In this document: in pieces, positions 1 to 7,321 of the stretch
Layout of the letters: each line of letters begins with the position of its first letter
Numbering within the stretch: the stretch's first letter is position 1
Origin: Streptococcus mitis
GTDB taxonomy: Bacteria; Bacillota; Bacilli; Lactobacillales; Streptococcaceae
Length of the DNA stretch: 64,000 nt
Reading direction: 5' to 3'
Assembly: GCF_009496155.1 (NCBI RefSeq)
Contig: NZ_WIJP01000004.1
Span: 82,074-146,073 of the forward strand
The notes under the pieces: generated by a model
Seen by the model: the letters and a program-made list of their open reading frames with translations, nothing else
Told to the model about the DNA's origin: nothing
Databases searched by the model: none
Made by a program: the position numbers and the translations under genes

Positions 1-1
1 C

Positions 2-1681
2 TACAATCGTGGAGATGGGGATGTAGCAAAGCGTTTATCTAATTTTGATGTTATTTTGTTGGATAAAGCTGGAAATGAAGTAACTCGTCAACATATCGAT
101 AGCTTAAACAATCGACCAACAATTGATGTTCAATTCTCAGGAGTGAATGCACGATATGTTAAAGTGGAGCTAAATAATTCAAAAACACCACTTAGCTTAG
201 CAGAAGTCGAAGTGTATCGCACTGTAAAAGACAAGAGTGCAACAAGCAGTAAATCAGAAAATAGATCAAAAACAGATTTTACTGCTGAACTCAATCACTA
301 TTTGTTTGATTTGAATTATGATAAAACAGATATTTTAACTAGACGGGGTGAGGCGATAGAAAATTACACGAATACAAGCACAAAGCAACAAGGAAATGAG
401 TTTGTGGTTGTAGAGAAAGTGAAGAAGAGTCTTTCCAATGGTTCTTCTGATGTTGCCATTAATAGCAATGGGGATATTTACCTAGGTGCTTTGTTTAAAG
501 CAAATCAAGACCTTCTAGAAAATAAACCACAACAAATTAGTTTAGAGCGTAGCAAAGGTAGGATTAGTGTTGACTTACCAGGAATGGTTGGCGGAGATAG
601 CTATGTAGATGCTAATCCAACTGTAAGTGGTATGCAAGAAGGTGTGAATACCTTGTTAAATCGTTGGCATGAAAAGTATGCTGCTAAAAACGCTACTCCG
701 GCACGTATGCAATACGAATCAACTTCTGCTTATAGTATGAATCAATTGAAAGCAAAATTTGGAAGTGATTTTGAAAAAGTAGGAGCGAACTTAAAATTTG
801 ACTTTGAGGCTGTGAACAAGGGTGAGAAACAAATTGAGGTCGTCGATTTTAAACAAATTTACTATACTGCTAACTTTGATGCTCCAAAAAATCCATCAGA
901 TGTATTTGCTCCAGGAGTAACGGTTGATCAATTGAAAGCACGTGGAATTGATGAAAAAACACCTCCTGTATACGTGTCAAGTGTTTCATACGGACGTCAA
1001 ATGTATGTCAAATTTGAAACAACAAGCAAGAGTACAGAATTGAAAGCAGCTATCGATGCTGTAATTAAGGGAGTACCGATTAAAGCCGAATCTGAATGGG
1101 CGCGTGTCTTGAAGGATACCAAGGTAACAGTTTCAATCGTAGGTGGAAATGCTGATAGAGCTGGACGTGTTGTGACAGGTACAGTAGAAGATTTGAAGAG
1201 TTTGATTCAAGAAGGAGCTACTTTCAGTACACAAAACCCTGCTGTTCCAATTTCTTATAAGACTGCATTCTTGAAAGATAATCAAGTGGCCACAATTCAA
1301 AGCAATACAGACTACATTGAAACGAAAGTCACTTCATACAAAAATGGTTTCCTCAATTTACATCATAAGGGAGCCTATATCGCTCGTTACTATGTTTACT
1401 GGGATGAAGTAACTTATGACAAGGATGGTATCGAAAGTATCCGCTCACGTCAATGGGAAGATAATGGTAAAAGTAGAACAGCTGGTTTCCAAACTGAAAT
1501 TCAATTTAGAGGAAATGTGCGCAATATACGTGTGAAGATTCAAGAAAAAACAGGTCTTGTTTGGGAACCATGGCGTACAGTTTATAATCGCACAGACCTT
1601 CCTCTTGTTCAAAAACGTATCATTGTTAACTCAGGTACAACGATCAGACCAAAATACGATGAAAAAGTTGAAAACAACTAA
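2..1681 (+). CDS. lly: Cholesterol-dependent cytolysin with F-type lectin domain, lectinolysin-like (5' truncated by window edge)
   Basis: Only the C-terminal part (about 559 codons) is in the window; the frame is open to base 2. The first residues (YNRGDGDVAKRL) look like the end of a fucose-binding F-type lectin domain, followed by 'ARYVKVEL', a typical closing strand. The rest is a full cholesterol-dependent cytolysin core. The undecapeptide is EKTGLVWEPWR (1544-1576), which lacks the cysteine of pneumolysin and has Pro in place of the second-last Trp, a variant known from CD59-using cytolysins. The cholesterol-recognition pair near the C-terminus reads Thr-Ile (1640-1645) instead of the usual Thr-Leu. 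Known relatives are lectinolysin / platelet-aggregation factor of S. mitis. They are secreted, pore-forming toxins that bind fucosylated glycans. The assignment to lectinolysin rather than another cytolysin rests on the short lectin remnant, so check upstream sequence. Confidence 0.88.
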   Translation, partial: YNRGDGDVAKRLSNFDVILLDKAGNEVTRQHIDSLNNRPTIDVQFSGVNARYVKVELNNSKTPLSLAEVEVYRTVKDKSATSSKSENRSKTDFTAELNHYLFDLNYDKTDILTRRGEAIENYTNTSTKQQGNEFVVVEKVKKSLSNGSSDVAINSNGDIYLGALFKANQDLLENKPQQISLERSKGRISVDLPGMVGGDSYVDANPTVSGMQEGVNTLLNRWHEKYAAKNATPARMQYESTSAYSMNQLKAKFGSDFEKVGANLKFDFEAVNKGEKQIEVVDFKQIYYTANFDAPKNPSDVFAPGVTVDQLKARGIDEKTPPVYVSSVSYGRQMYVKFETTSKSTELKAAIDAVIKGVPIKAESEWARVLKDTKVTVSIVGGNADRAGRVVTGTVEDLKSLIQEGATFSTQNPAVPISYKTAFLKDNQVATIQSNTDYIETKVTSYKNGFLNLHHKGAYIARYYVYWDEVTYDKDGIESIRSRQWEDNGKSRTAGFQTEIQFRGNVRNIRVKIQEKTGLVWEPWRTVYNRTDLPLVQKRIIVNSGTTIRPKYDEKVENN

Positions 1682-1694
1682 TTTTTCACTTGTA

Positions 1695-1730
1695 AAAGGA
1701 ATCAGTTCTAAGAGCTGGTTCTTTTTATTG
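1695..1730 (+). terminator. Rho-independent terminator after the cytolysin gene
   Basis: A hairpin of about 10 bp with G-U pairs (AAGGAATCAG against CTGGTTCTTT) is followed by a T-rich tract, 14 bases after the cytolysin stop codon. Confidence 0.65.
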
Positions 1731-1760
1731 AAGAAATTTTCTGAAAATTACAAAATATAC

Positions 1761-1788
1761 TTGCTATTTTAGAAAAATAGTGTAGAAT
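1761..1788 (+). promoter_or_regulatory. Promoter of ilvE
   Basis: TTGCTA at 1761-1766 and TAGAAT at 1783-1788 with a 16-base spacer lie about 35 bases before the ilvE start. This is sigma-A-like and placed between the upstream terminator and the gene. Confidence 0.55.
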
Positions 1789-1822
1789 ATAAGAAATAGG
1801 TTTTTAGAATAAGGAGTGGAAT

Positions 1823-2845
1823 ATGACAGTAACGATTGATTGGGAAAACCTTGGTTTTTCCTATATGAAATTACCTTATCGCTATATTGCTCATTTTAAA
1901 AATGGACAATGGGATCAAGGAGAGCTTACAGAAGATGCAACTTTGCATATTTCTGAGTCTTCTCCAAGTCTTCACTATGGACAACAAGCATTTGAAGGTT
2001 TGAAAGCTTATCGTACTAAGGATGGCAGTGTTCAACTGTTCCGTCCTGATGAAAATGCTAAACGCTTGCAACGTACCTGTGACCGTCTCTTGATGCCACA
2101 AGTTCCAACAGAAATGTTTGTAGAAGCTTGTAAAGCAGTTGTCCGTGCCAATGAAGAATACGTACCACCATACGGAACAGGTGGAACCCTATATCTTCGT
2201 CCTCTTTTGATTGGTGTCGGAGATATTATTGGGGTAAAACCAGCAGAAGAGTACATTTTCACTATCTTTGCTATGCCAGTTGGAAATTACTTTAAAGGTG
2301 GTTTGGTTCCAACTAACTTCTTGATTCAGGATGAATACGACCGTGCAGCGCCAAATGGTACAGGTGCGGCTAAGGTTGGTGGGAACTATGCTGCAAGTCT
2401 CTTGCCAGGGAAATTGGCGAAATCACGCCATTTCTCAGATGTTATCTATCTAGATCCTTCAACACATACAAAGATTGAAGAAGTCGGTTCAGCTAACTTC
2501 TTTGGAATTACAGCTGATAATGAATTTGTAACACCATTGAGTCCATCTATCTTGCCATCTATTACCAAGTATTCCTTGCTTTATTTGGCAGAACATCGCT
2601 TGGGCTTAACTCCTATTGAGGGAGATGTCCCAATTGATAACCTTGACCGTTTTGTAGAGGCAGGTGCCTGTGGTACAGCAGCAGTTATTTCACCAATTGG
2701 TGGAATTCAGCACGGTGATGATTTCCATGTATTCTATAGTGAAACAGAAGTTGGTCCTGTGACTCGTAAACTCTATGATGAATTGACAGGTATTCAGTTT
2801 GGTGATATTGAAGCGCCAGAAGGTTGGATTGTAAAAGTAGATTAA
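1823..2845 (+). CDS. ilvE: Branched-chain amino acid aminotransferase
   Basis: Pyridoxal-phosphate enzyme (340 residues) that moves the amino group between glutamate and the 2-oxo acids of leucine, isoleucine and valine, the last step of their synthesis and the first of their breakdown. Fold-type IV signatures are visible: the PLP lysine in AAKVGGNYAAS (Lys184), the cofactor-binding EVGSANFFGI segment, and the substrate-loop region ending GACGTAAVISP. Length fits the IlvE II group. The ATG is preceded by AAGGAGTGGAAT. It has its own promoter, and the oligopeptide-binding lipoprotein follows after 22 bases with no visible terminator, so the two may be co-transcribed, which would link amino acid use with peptide import (inference). 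Confidence 0.95.
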   Translation: MTVTIDWENLGFSYMKLPYRYIAHFKNGQWDQGELTEDATLHISESSPSLHYGQQAFEGLKAYRTKDGSVQLFRPDENAKRLQRTCDRLLMPQVPTEMFVEACKAVVRANEEYVPPYGTGGTLYLRPLLIGVGDIIGVKPAEEYIFTIFAMPVGNYFKGGLVPTNFLIQDEYDRAAPNGTGAAKVGGNYAASLLPGKLAKSRHFSDVIYLDPSTHTKIEEVGSANFFGITADNEFVTPLSPSILPSITKYSLLYLAEHRLGLTPIEGDVPIDNLDRFVEAGACGTAAVISPIGGIQHGDDFHVFYSETEVGPVTRKLYDELTGIQFGDIEAPEGWIVKVD

Positions 2846-2867
2846 AATAAACAAAAGGAGATTTTTG

Positions 2868-4835
2868 ATGAAATCGAAAAAGTGGCTCTTAACAGCAGGA
2901 GTGGTCCTGAGCACAGCAGCTCTTTTAGTAGCTTGTGGAAAAGCTGATAAAGAAGCAGATGCACCGACAACGTTCTCATATGTCTATGCAGTAGATCCTG
3001 CATCTTTGGACTATAGTATAGCGACTCGTACATCGACAACAGATGTCATCGGGAACGTGGTTGATGGCTTGATGGAAAACGACCAATACGGAAATGTTAT
3101 TCCTTCCTTGGCTGAAGATTGGTCTGTGTCAAAAGATGGTTTGACTTATACCTACAAACTTCGTAAAGGAGTTAAATGGTACACTTCGGAAGGTGAAGAA
3201 TACGCCGAAGTAACAGCCCATGACTTTGTGACAGGACTAAAACACGTAGCTGACGGCAAGTCAGACGGTGTCTCTCTTATCCAAAATTCAATCAAGGGAT
3301 TGGATTCCTACATGACTGGTGAGACGAATGATTTCTCTACAGTTGGTGTCAAAGCTTTGGACGATTACACAGTTGAATATACCCTAAACAAACCTGAAAG
3401 CTTCTGGAACTCTAAAGTCACAACAGCAACGATGTTGCCTGTAAATGAAGAGTTTTTGAAGGCGTCAGGTAAAGATTATGGAGCAGTTACTCCAGCAGGG
3501 ATTCTCTACAATGGTCCTTATATTTTGAAAACCTTAACATCTAAATCGTTGATTGAATACGAGAAAAATCCAAATTACTGGGATAAAGAAAAGGTAAAAA
3601 TCGAGAAGATTAAATTGACTTACTATGATGGTTCTGATCAAGAATCCTTGATCCGTAGTTTCTCTTCTGGTGCCTATACGACAGCTCGTCTCTTCCCAAG
3701 TAGTTCAAACTTTGCTTCAACTTTAGAGCAATACGGAGATAAAATCACTTATAGCCCACAGGACTCAAGTAGTTATTACTTCACCTTTAACGTAAATCGT
3801 CAGTCGTACAATAAAACTGCGAAAACAAGTGAGGAGCAAAAGACTTCAACTAAAGAAGCTATGCTTAATAAGGACTTCCGTCAGGCTATCAACTTTGCCT
3901 TCAACCGCCATTCTTATGCTGCACAGCTAAATGGTGAAGACGGTGCGGACAAGATTATTCGTAACAGCCTCGTTCCTGATAACTTTGTGCAAGCAGGTGG
4001 TAAGAACTTTGGTCAAATCGCTCAAGCAGAGTTGGTGAACTATGGTGACCAATGGAAGGGTGTTGAGCTAGTTGACGGTAAGGATTCTATCTACAACCCT
4101 GATAAGGCTAAAGCAGCTTTCGAAAAAGCTAAGAAAGACTTGGAATCTAAAGGGGTAACTTTCCCAATTCACTTGGATGTCCCAGTTGAACAAACAGATA
4201 CCATCGCCGTTCAACAAAGTAACTCTTTCAAACAGTCTATCGAATCAACTCTTGGTGCTGAAAATGTTGTTATCGACGTTCTTCAAATGACAGATAATGA
4301 AAAGGAAACAATCACTTCACAAGCGCGTGTTCCTTCTCAAAAAGACTATGATTTGAACAGTACAGGATGGGCTCCAAGTTATCAAGACCCAGCATCTTAC
4401 TTGAATATCATGGATCCTAAATCAGGTTCTGCTATGAAGCACCTCGGTATTACTAAAGGGAAAGATAAGGATGTTGTAGCGAAACTTGGTTTGGATCAAT
4501 ATAAGAAATTATTGGATGATGCAGATTCAGAAACTACGAATCTTGAAGAACGCTATGAAAAATATGCCAAGGCTCAAGCTTGGTTGACAGATAGTTCATT
4601 ATTGATGCCAACAGCCTCATCTGGTGGTTCTCCAGTTGTAAGTAATGTCGTGCCATTCTCAAAACCATACTCACAAGTTGGTATTAAAGGTGACCCATAT
4701 ATCTTTAAAGGAATGAAATTGCAAAAAGATATCGTTACGACAAAAGAATATGAAGAAGCACTGAAAAAATGGCAAAAAGAAAAATTGGAATCAAACGGTA
4801 AGTACCAAAAAGAACTAGAAAAACACATTAAATAA
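2868..4835 (+). CDS. Oligopeptide ABC transporter substrate-binding lipoprotein (AmiA/AliA/AliB family)
   Basis: Extracytoplasmic peptide receptor of 655 residues. The lipoprotein signal peptide ends in the lipobox LLVAC, so the mature protein would start at Cys23. The body is a family 5 solute-binding protein: an early VDG(L)MENDQYG region, a central NVNRQS and RQAINFAFNR, and a late YDLNSTGWAPSYQDPASYLNIMDP block. Length (about 650-660) matches the pneumococcal AmiA/AliA/AliB receptors that feed the AmiCDEF permease. No permease or ATPase genes are nearby, as expected for an 'orphan' receptor sharing the Ami transporter. Start chosen at ATG 2868, 7 bases after AGGAG, rather than TTG 2865. 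I cannot tell from sequence memory alone which Ali paralogue it is. Confidence 0.93.
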   Translation: MKSKKWLLTAGVVLSTAALLVACGKADKEADAPTTFSYVYAVDPASLDYSIATRTSTTDVIGNVVDGLMENDQYGNVIPSLAEDWSVSKDGLTYTYKLRKGVKWYTSEGEEYAEVTAHDFVTGLKHVADGKSDGVSLIQNSIKGLDSYMTGETNDFSTVGVKALDDYTVEYTLNKPESFWNSKVTTATMLPVNEEFLKASGKDYGAVTPAGILYNGPYILKTLTSKSLIEYEKNPNYWDKEKVKIEKIKLTYYDGSDQESLIRSFSSGAYTTARLFPSSSNFASTLEQYGDKITYSPQDSSSYYFTFNVNRQSYNKTAKTSEEQKTSTKEAMLNKDFRQAINFAFNRHSYAAQLNGEDGADKIIRNSLVPDNFVQAGGKNFGQIAQAELVNYGDQWKGVELVDGKDSIYNPDKAKAAFEKAKKDLESKGVTFPIHLDVPVEQTDTIAVQQSNSFKQSIESTLGAENVVIDVLQMTDNEKETITSQARVPSQKDYDLNSTGWAPSYQDPASYLNIMDPKSGSAMKHLGITKGKDKDVVAKLGLDQYKKLLDDADSETTNLEERYEKYAKAQAWLTDSSLLMPTASSGGSPVVSNVVPFSKPYSQVGIKGDPYIFKGMKLQKDIVTTKEYEEALKKWQKEKLESNGKYQKELEKHIK

Positions 4836-4840
4836 TGCGG

Positions 4841-4881
4841 AAAACTCTATATCAGACAAGCCTGATGTAGAGTTTTTTCTT
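4841..4881 (+). terminator. Rho-independent terminator after the peptide-binding lipoprotein gene
   Basis: A long stem (AAAACTCTATATCAG with CTGATGTAGAGTTTT, one G-U pair) and a run of six T. It sits 6 bases after the stop codon. Confidence 0.9.
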
Positions 4882-4908
4882 GCTAGTTTTAGGATTTTCT
4901 TGTAAAAT
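4880..4908 (+). promoter_or_regulatory. Promoter of the DUF2969 gene
   Basis: TTGCTA (4880-4885), a 17-base spacer and TAAAAT (4903-4908) directly follow the terminator and lie 25 bases before the start codon. Confidence 0.65.
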
Positions 4909-4932
4909 AGAAAAAGTGAAGAGAGGTATGAA

Positions 4933-5163
4933 ATGAGCAAGAAAGATAAAAAAATTGAAATTCAAGTAGCAGATGCCAAAGTTAATGTTGGTAAAGACAG
5001 TTTTGAAGGTTATGCATTGACTATCGGTAAAAAAGTTATCGGAGAAATTGCCGAATTAGACGGACAATTTGCCATCATAAAGAATGGGAATGTCGATAGT
5101 TTTTATAAAAAATTGGAAAAAGCTGTGGAAATTTTGATTGAAAATTATAATTTAGCAAAATAA
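4933..5163 (+). CDS. Small DUF2969 family protein
   Basis: A 76-residue, lysine-rich, probably cytosolic protein. The block VNVGKDSFEGYALTIGKK followed by IGEIAELDGQF resembles the DUF2969 family found in streptococci and relatives; its function is not known to me. AGAGAGG precedes the ATG at good spacing. It has its own promoter, and its stop codon lies immediately before the promoter of the tRNA pair. Confidence 0.8.
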   Translation: MSKKDKKIEIQVADAKVNVGKDSFEGYALTIGKKVIGEIAELDGQFAIIKNGNVDSFYKKLEKAVEILIENYNLAK

Positions 5164-5166
5164 GTC

Positions 5167-5195
5167 TTGTTTTTTTGAAATTTTCATGATATAAT
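5167..5195 (+). promoter_or_regulatory. Promoter of the tRNA-Tyr/tRNA-Gln unit
   Basis: TTGTTT (5167-5172), a 17-base spacer and a perfect TATAAT (5190-5195) end 17 bases before tRNA-Tyr. Confidence 0.7.
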
Positions 5196-5212
5196 AGTCC
5201 ATGTTGATTGTA

Positions 5213-5293
5213 GGAGAGATAGCGAAGAGGCTAAACGCGGCGGACTGTAAATCCGCTCCTTCGGGTTCGGGGGTTCGAATCCCTCTCTCTCCA
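5213..5293 (+). tRNA. tRNA-Tyr (anticodon GTA)
   Basis: Acceptor arms GGAGAGA and TCTCTCC pair fully, with discriminator A. The anticodon loop reads CTGTAAA, giving GTA. A long class II variable arm (GCTCCTTCGGGTTCGG region) and the TTCGAAT T-loop fit tRNA-Tyr. CCA is not encoded. 81 bases. Confidence 0.96.
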
Positions 5294-5302
5294 TTTCATC
5301 AA

Positions 5303-5374
5303 TGGGGTATAGCCAAGCGGTAAGGCAAGGGACTTTGACTCCCTCATGCGTTGGTTCGAATCCAGCTACCCCAG
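5303..5374 (+). tRNA. tRNA-Gln (anticodon TTG)
   Basis: Acceptor arms TGGGGTA and TACCCCA pair, with discriminator G. The anticodon loop CTTTGAC gives TTG, and the T-loop is TTCGAAT. 72 bases, CCA not encoded. It follows tRNA-Tyr by 9 bases in the same unit. Confidence 0.96.
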
Positions 5375-5427
5375 TTCTTAGGTAATGATCAAGATAAAAA
5401 GCAAAATATCTTAGGGTATTTTATTTT

Positions 5428-5535
5428 TATAATTGAAAGACGTGAACGATATAAACATGTCCTTGCGGGTGCTTAGGAAAAAAATTATAAGTATGTCAAG
5501 TTTAAGAAAAACTTGATTGTTGGAGGATTTTTTAG
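5428..5535 (+). promoter_or_regulatory. rpsA promoter -10 and leader
   Basis: TATAAT at 5428-5433 is followed by about 95 bases of untranslated leader. This contains a small hairpin (CAAGTTT...AAACTTG, about 5499-5516) and ends in TTGGAGG before the rpsA start. The -35 is weak. I recognise no named leader family. Confidence 0.45.
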
Positions 5536-6738
5536 ATGAACGAATTTGAAGATTTGCTAAATAGCGTTAGCCAAGTTGAGACTGGTGATGTTGTTAGTGC
5601 TGAAGTATTGACAGTTGATGCGACTCAAGCTAACGTTGCAATCTCTGGAACTGGTGTTGAAGGTGTCTTGACTCTTCGCGAATTGACAAACGATCGCGAT
5701 GCAGATATCAATGACTTTGTTAAAGTAGGAGAAGTATTGGATGTTCTTGTACTTCGTCAAGTAGTTGGTAAAGATACTGATACAGTTACATACCTTGTAT
5801 CTAAAAAACGCCTTGAAGCTCGCAAAGCATGGGACAAACTTGTTGGTCGCGAAGAAGAAGTTGTTACTGTTAAAGGAACTCGTGCCGTTAAAGGTGGACT
5901 TTCAGTAGAATTTGAAGGTGTTCGTGGATTTATCCCAGCTTCAATGTTGGATACTCGTTTCGTACGTAACACTGAACGTTTTGTAGGTCAAGAATTTGAC
6001 GCTAAAATCAAAGAAGTTGACGCTAAAGAAAACCGCTTCATCCTTTCACGTCGTGAAGTTGTTGAAGCAACTACAGCAGCAGCTCGTGCTGAAGTATTCG
6101 GTAAATTGGCTGTTGGTGATGTAGTAACTGGTAAAGTTGCACGTATCACAAGCTTCGGTGCTTTCATCGACCTTGGTGGTGTTGACGGATTGGTTCACTT
6201 GACTGAATTGTCACATGAACGTAACGTTTCACCAAAATTAGTTGTAACTGTTGGTGAAGAAATTGAAGTGAAAATCCTTGATCTTAACGAAGAAGAAGGA
6301 CGCGTATCACTTTCACTTAAAGCAACAACACCTGGACCATGGGATGGTGTTGAGCAAAAATTGGCTAAAGGTGATGTAGTAGAAGGAACAGTTAAACGTT
6401 TGACTGACTTCGGTGCATTTGTTGAAGTATTGCCAGGTATCGATGGACTTGTTCACGTATCACAAATTTCACACAAACGTATTGAAAATCCAAAAGAAGC
6501 TCTTAAAGTTGGTCAAGAAGTTCAAGTTAAAGTTCTTGAAGTTAACGCAGATGCAGAGCGCGTATCACTTTCTATCAAAGCTCTTGAAGAGCGTCCAGCT
6601 CAAGAAGAAGGACAAAAAGAAGAAAAACGCGCTGCTCGTCCACGTCGTCCAAAACGTCAAGAAAAACGTGATTTCGAACTTCCAGAAACACAAACAGGAT
6701 TCTCAATGGCTGACTTGTTCGGTGATATCGAACTTTAA
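5536..6738 (+). CDS. rpsA: 30S ribosomal protein S1
   Basis: Four S1 RNA-binding (OB-fold) domains in 400 residues, the short Gram-positive form of S1. Domains run roughly 15-85, 100-170, 187-257 and 272-345. The last two show the classic GxVxxIxxFGAFIDLGGVDGLVHLTELS pattern in near-duplicate. A basic, low-complexity stretch (about 352-380) precedes a tail ending SMADLFGDIEL. The protein helps bind mRNA on the 30S subunit; in low-GC bacteria its role is less strict than in enterobacteria. It is probably monocistronic, between its own leader and a terminator. Codon use is strongly biased, as for highly expressed genes. Confidence 0.96.
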   Translation: MNEFEDLLNSVSQVETGDVVSAEVLTVDATQANVAISGTGVEGVLTLRELTNDRDADINDFVKVGEVLDVLVLRQVVGKDTDTVTYLVSKKRLEARKAWDKLVGREEEVVTVKGTRAVKGGLSVEFEGVRGFIPASMLDTRFVRNTERFVGQEFDAKIKEVDAKENRFILSRREVVEATTAAARAEVFGKLAVGDVVTGKVARITSFGAFIDLGGVDGLVHLTELSHERNVSPKLVVTVGEEIEVKILDLNEEEGRVSLSLKATTPGPWDGVEQKLAKGDVVEGTVKRLTDFGAFVEVLPGIDGLVHVSQISHKRIENPKEALKVGQEVQVKVLEVNADAERVSLSIKALEERPAQEEGQKEEKRAARPRRPKRQEKRDFELPETQTGFSMADLFGDIEL

Positions 6739-6755
6739 TCAAATTGAAAATTCAC

Positions 6756-6790
6756 AAAATCCTTTGTTTCCTAAACAAGGGATTTTTCTT
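6756..6790 (+). terminator. Rho-independent terminator after rpsA
   Basis: A 14-bp near-perfect stem (AAAATCCTTTGTTT with AAACAAGGGATTTT) followed by a T-rich stretch, 17 bases after the rpsA stop. Confidence 0.85.
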
Positions 6791-6808
6791 TTGTCTGTAA
6801 GCCTTTTT

Positions 6809-6817
6809 TGATATAAT
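6809..6817 (+). promoter_or_regulatory. Extended -10 promoter, leaderless start of the fRMsr gene
   Basis: TG-A-TATAAT ends 6 bases before the ATG at 6824, so transcription should begin at or next to the start codon. No Shine-Dalgarno sequence is present. Confidence 0.65.
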
Positions 6818-6823
6818 AGTTCT

Positions 6824-7321
6824 ATGTTAGAATCAGAAAAACAATCACGTTATCAAATGTTAAATGAAGAGCTCTCTTTTTTATTGGATGGTGAAACCAA
6901 TGTTTTGGCTAATCTTTCCAACGCCAGTGCTCTTCTAAAATCACGCTTTCCTAATACCGTATTCTCAGGCTTTTATCTGTTCGATGGAAAGGAATTGGTT
7001 TTAGGTCCTTTCCAAGGAGGTGTTTCCTGCATCCGTATTGCACTAGGCAAGGGTGTTTGTGGTGAGGCAGCTCACTTTCAGGAAACTGTTCTTGTTGGAG
7101 ATGTAACAATTTATCCCAACTATATTTCTTGTGATAGTCGAGCTAAAAGTGAAATTGTTGTGCCGATGATAAAGAATGATCAATTACTTGGAGTTCTGGA
7201 TTTGGATTCTTCAGAGATGGATGATTATGATGCTATGGATCGAGATTATTTGGAACAATTTGTCGCTATTTTGCTTGAAAAGACAGAATGGGACTTTACA
7301 ATGTTTGGGGAGAAAGCCTAA
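6824..7321 (+). CDS. Free methionine-R-sulfoxide reductase (GAF domain, fRMsr/MsrC type)
   Basis: A single GAF domain fills the 165-residue protein. The three cysteines of the fRMsr family are present: Cys69 (GGVSCIRI), Cys79 (GKGVCGEAA) and Cys103 ([13 protein letters not shown]). These enzymes reduce free, not protein-bound, methionine-R-sulfoxide in the cytosol and are part of oxidative-stress repair, useful in a peroxide-producing Streptococcus. The stop codon overlaps the dnaX start (TAATG), so the two are almost surely co-transcribed and translationally coupled. The -10 element sits 6 bases before the ATG and there is no ribosome binding site, which suggests a leaderless mRNA. Confidence 0.88.
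   Translation: MLESEKQSRYQMLNEELSFLLDGETNVLANLSNASALLKSRFPNTVFSGFYLFDGKELVLGPFQGGVSCIRIALGKGVCGEAAHFQETVLVGDVTIYPNYISCDSRAKSEIVVPMIKNDQLLGVLDLDSSEMDDYDAMDRDYLEQFVAILLEKTEWDFTMFGEKA

Noticed and set aside
6413..6811. 132-residue frame inside rpsA
   Set aside because: Shadow of the repetitive, highly biased S1 coding sequence; low-complexity Lys/Leu translation and no binding site.
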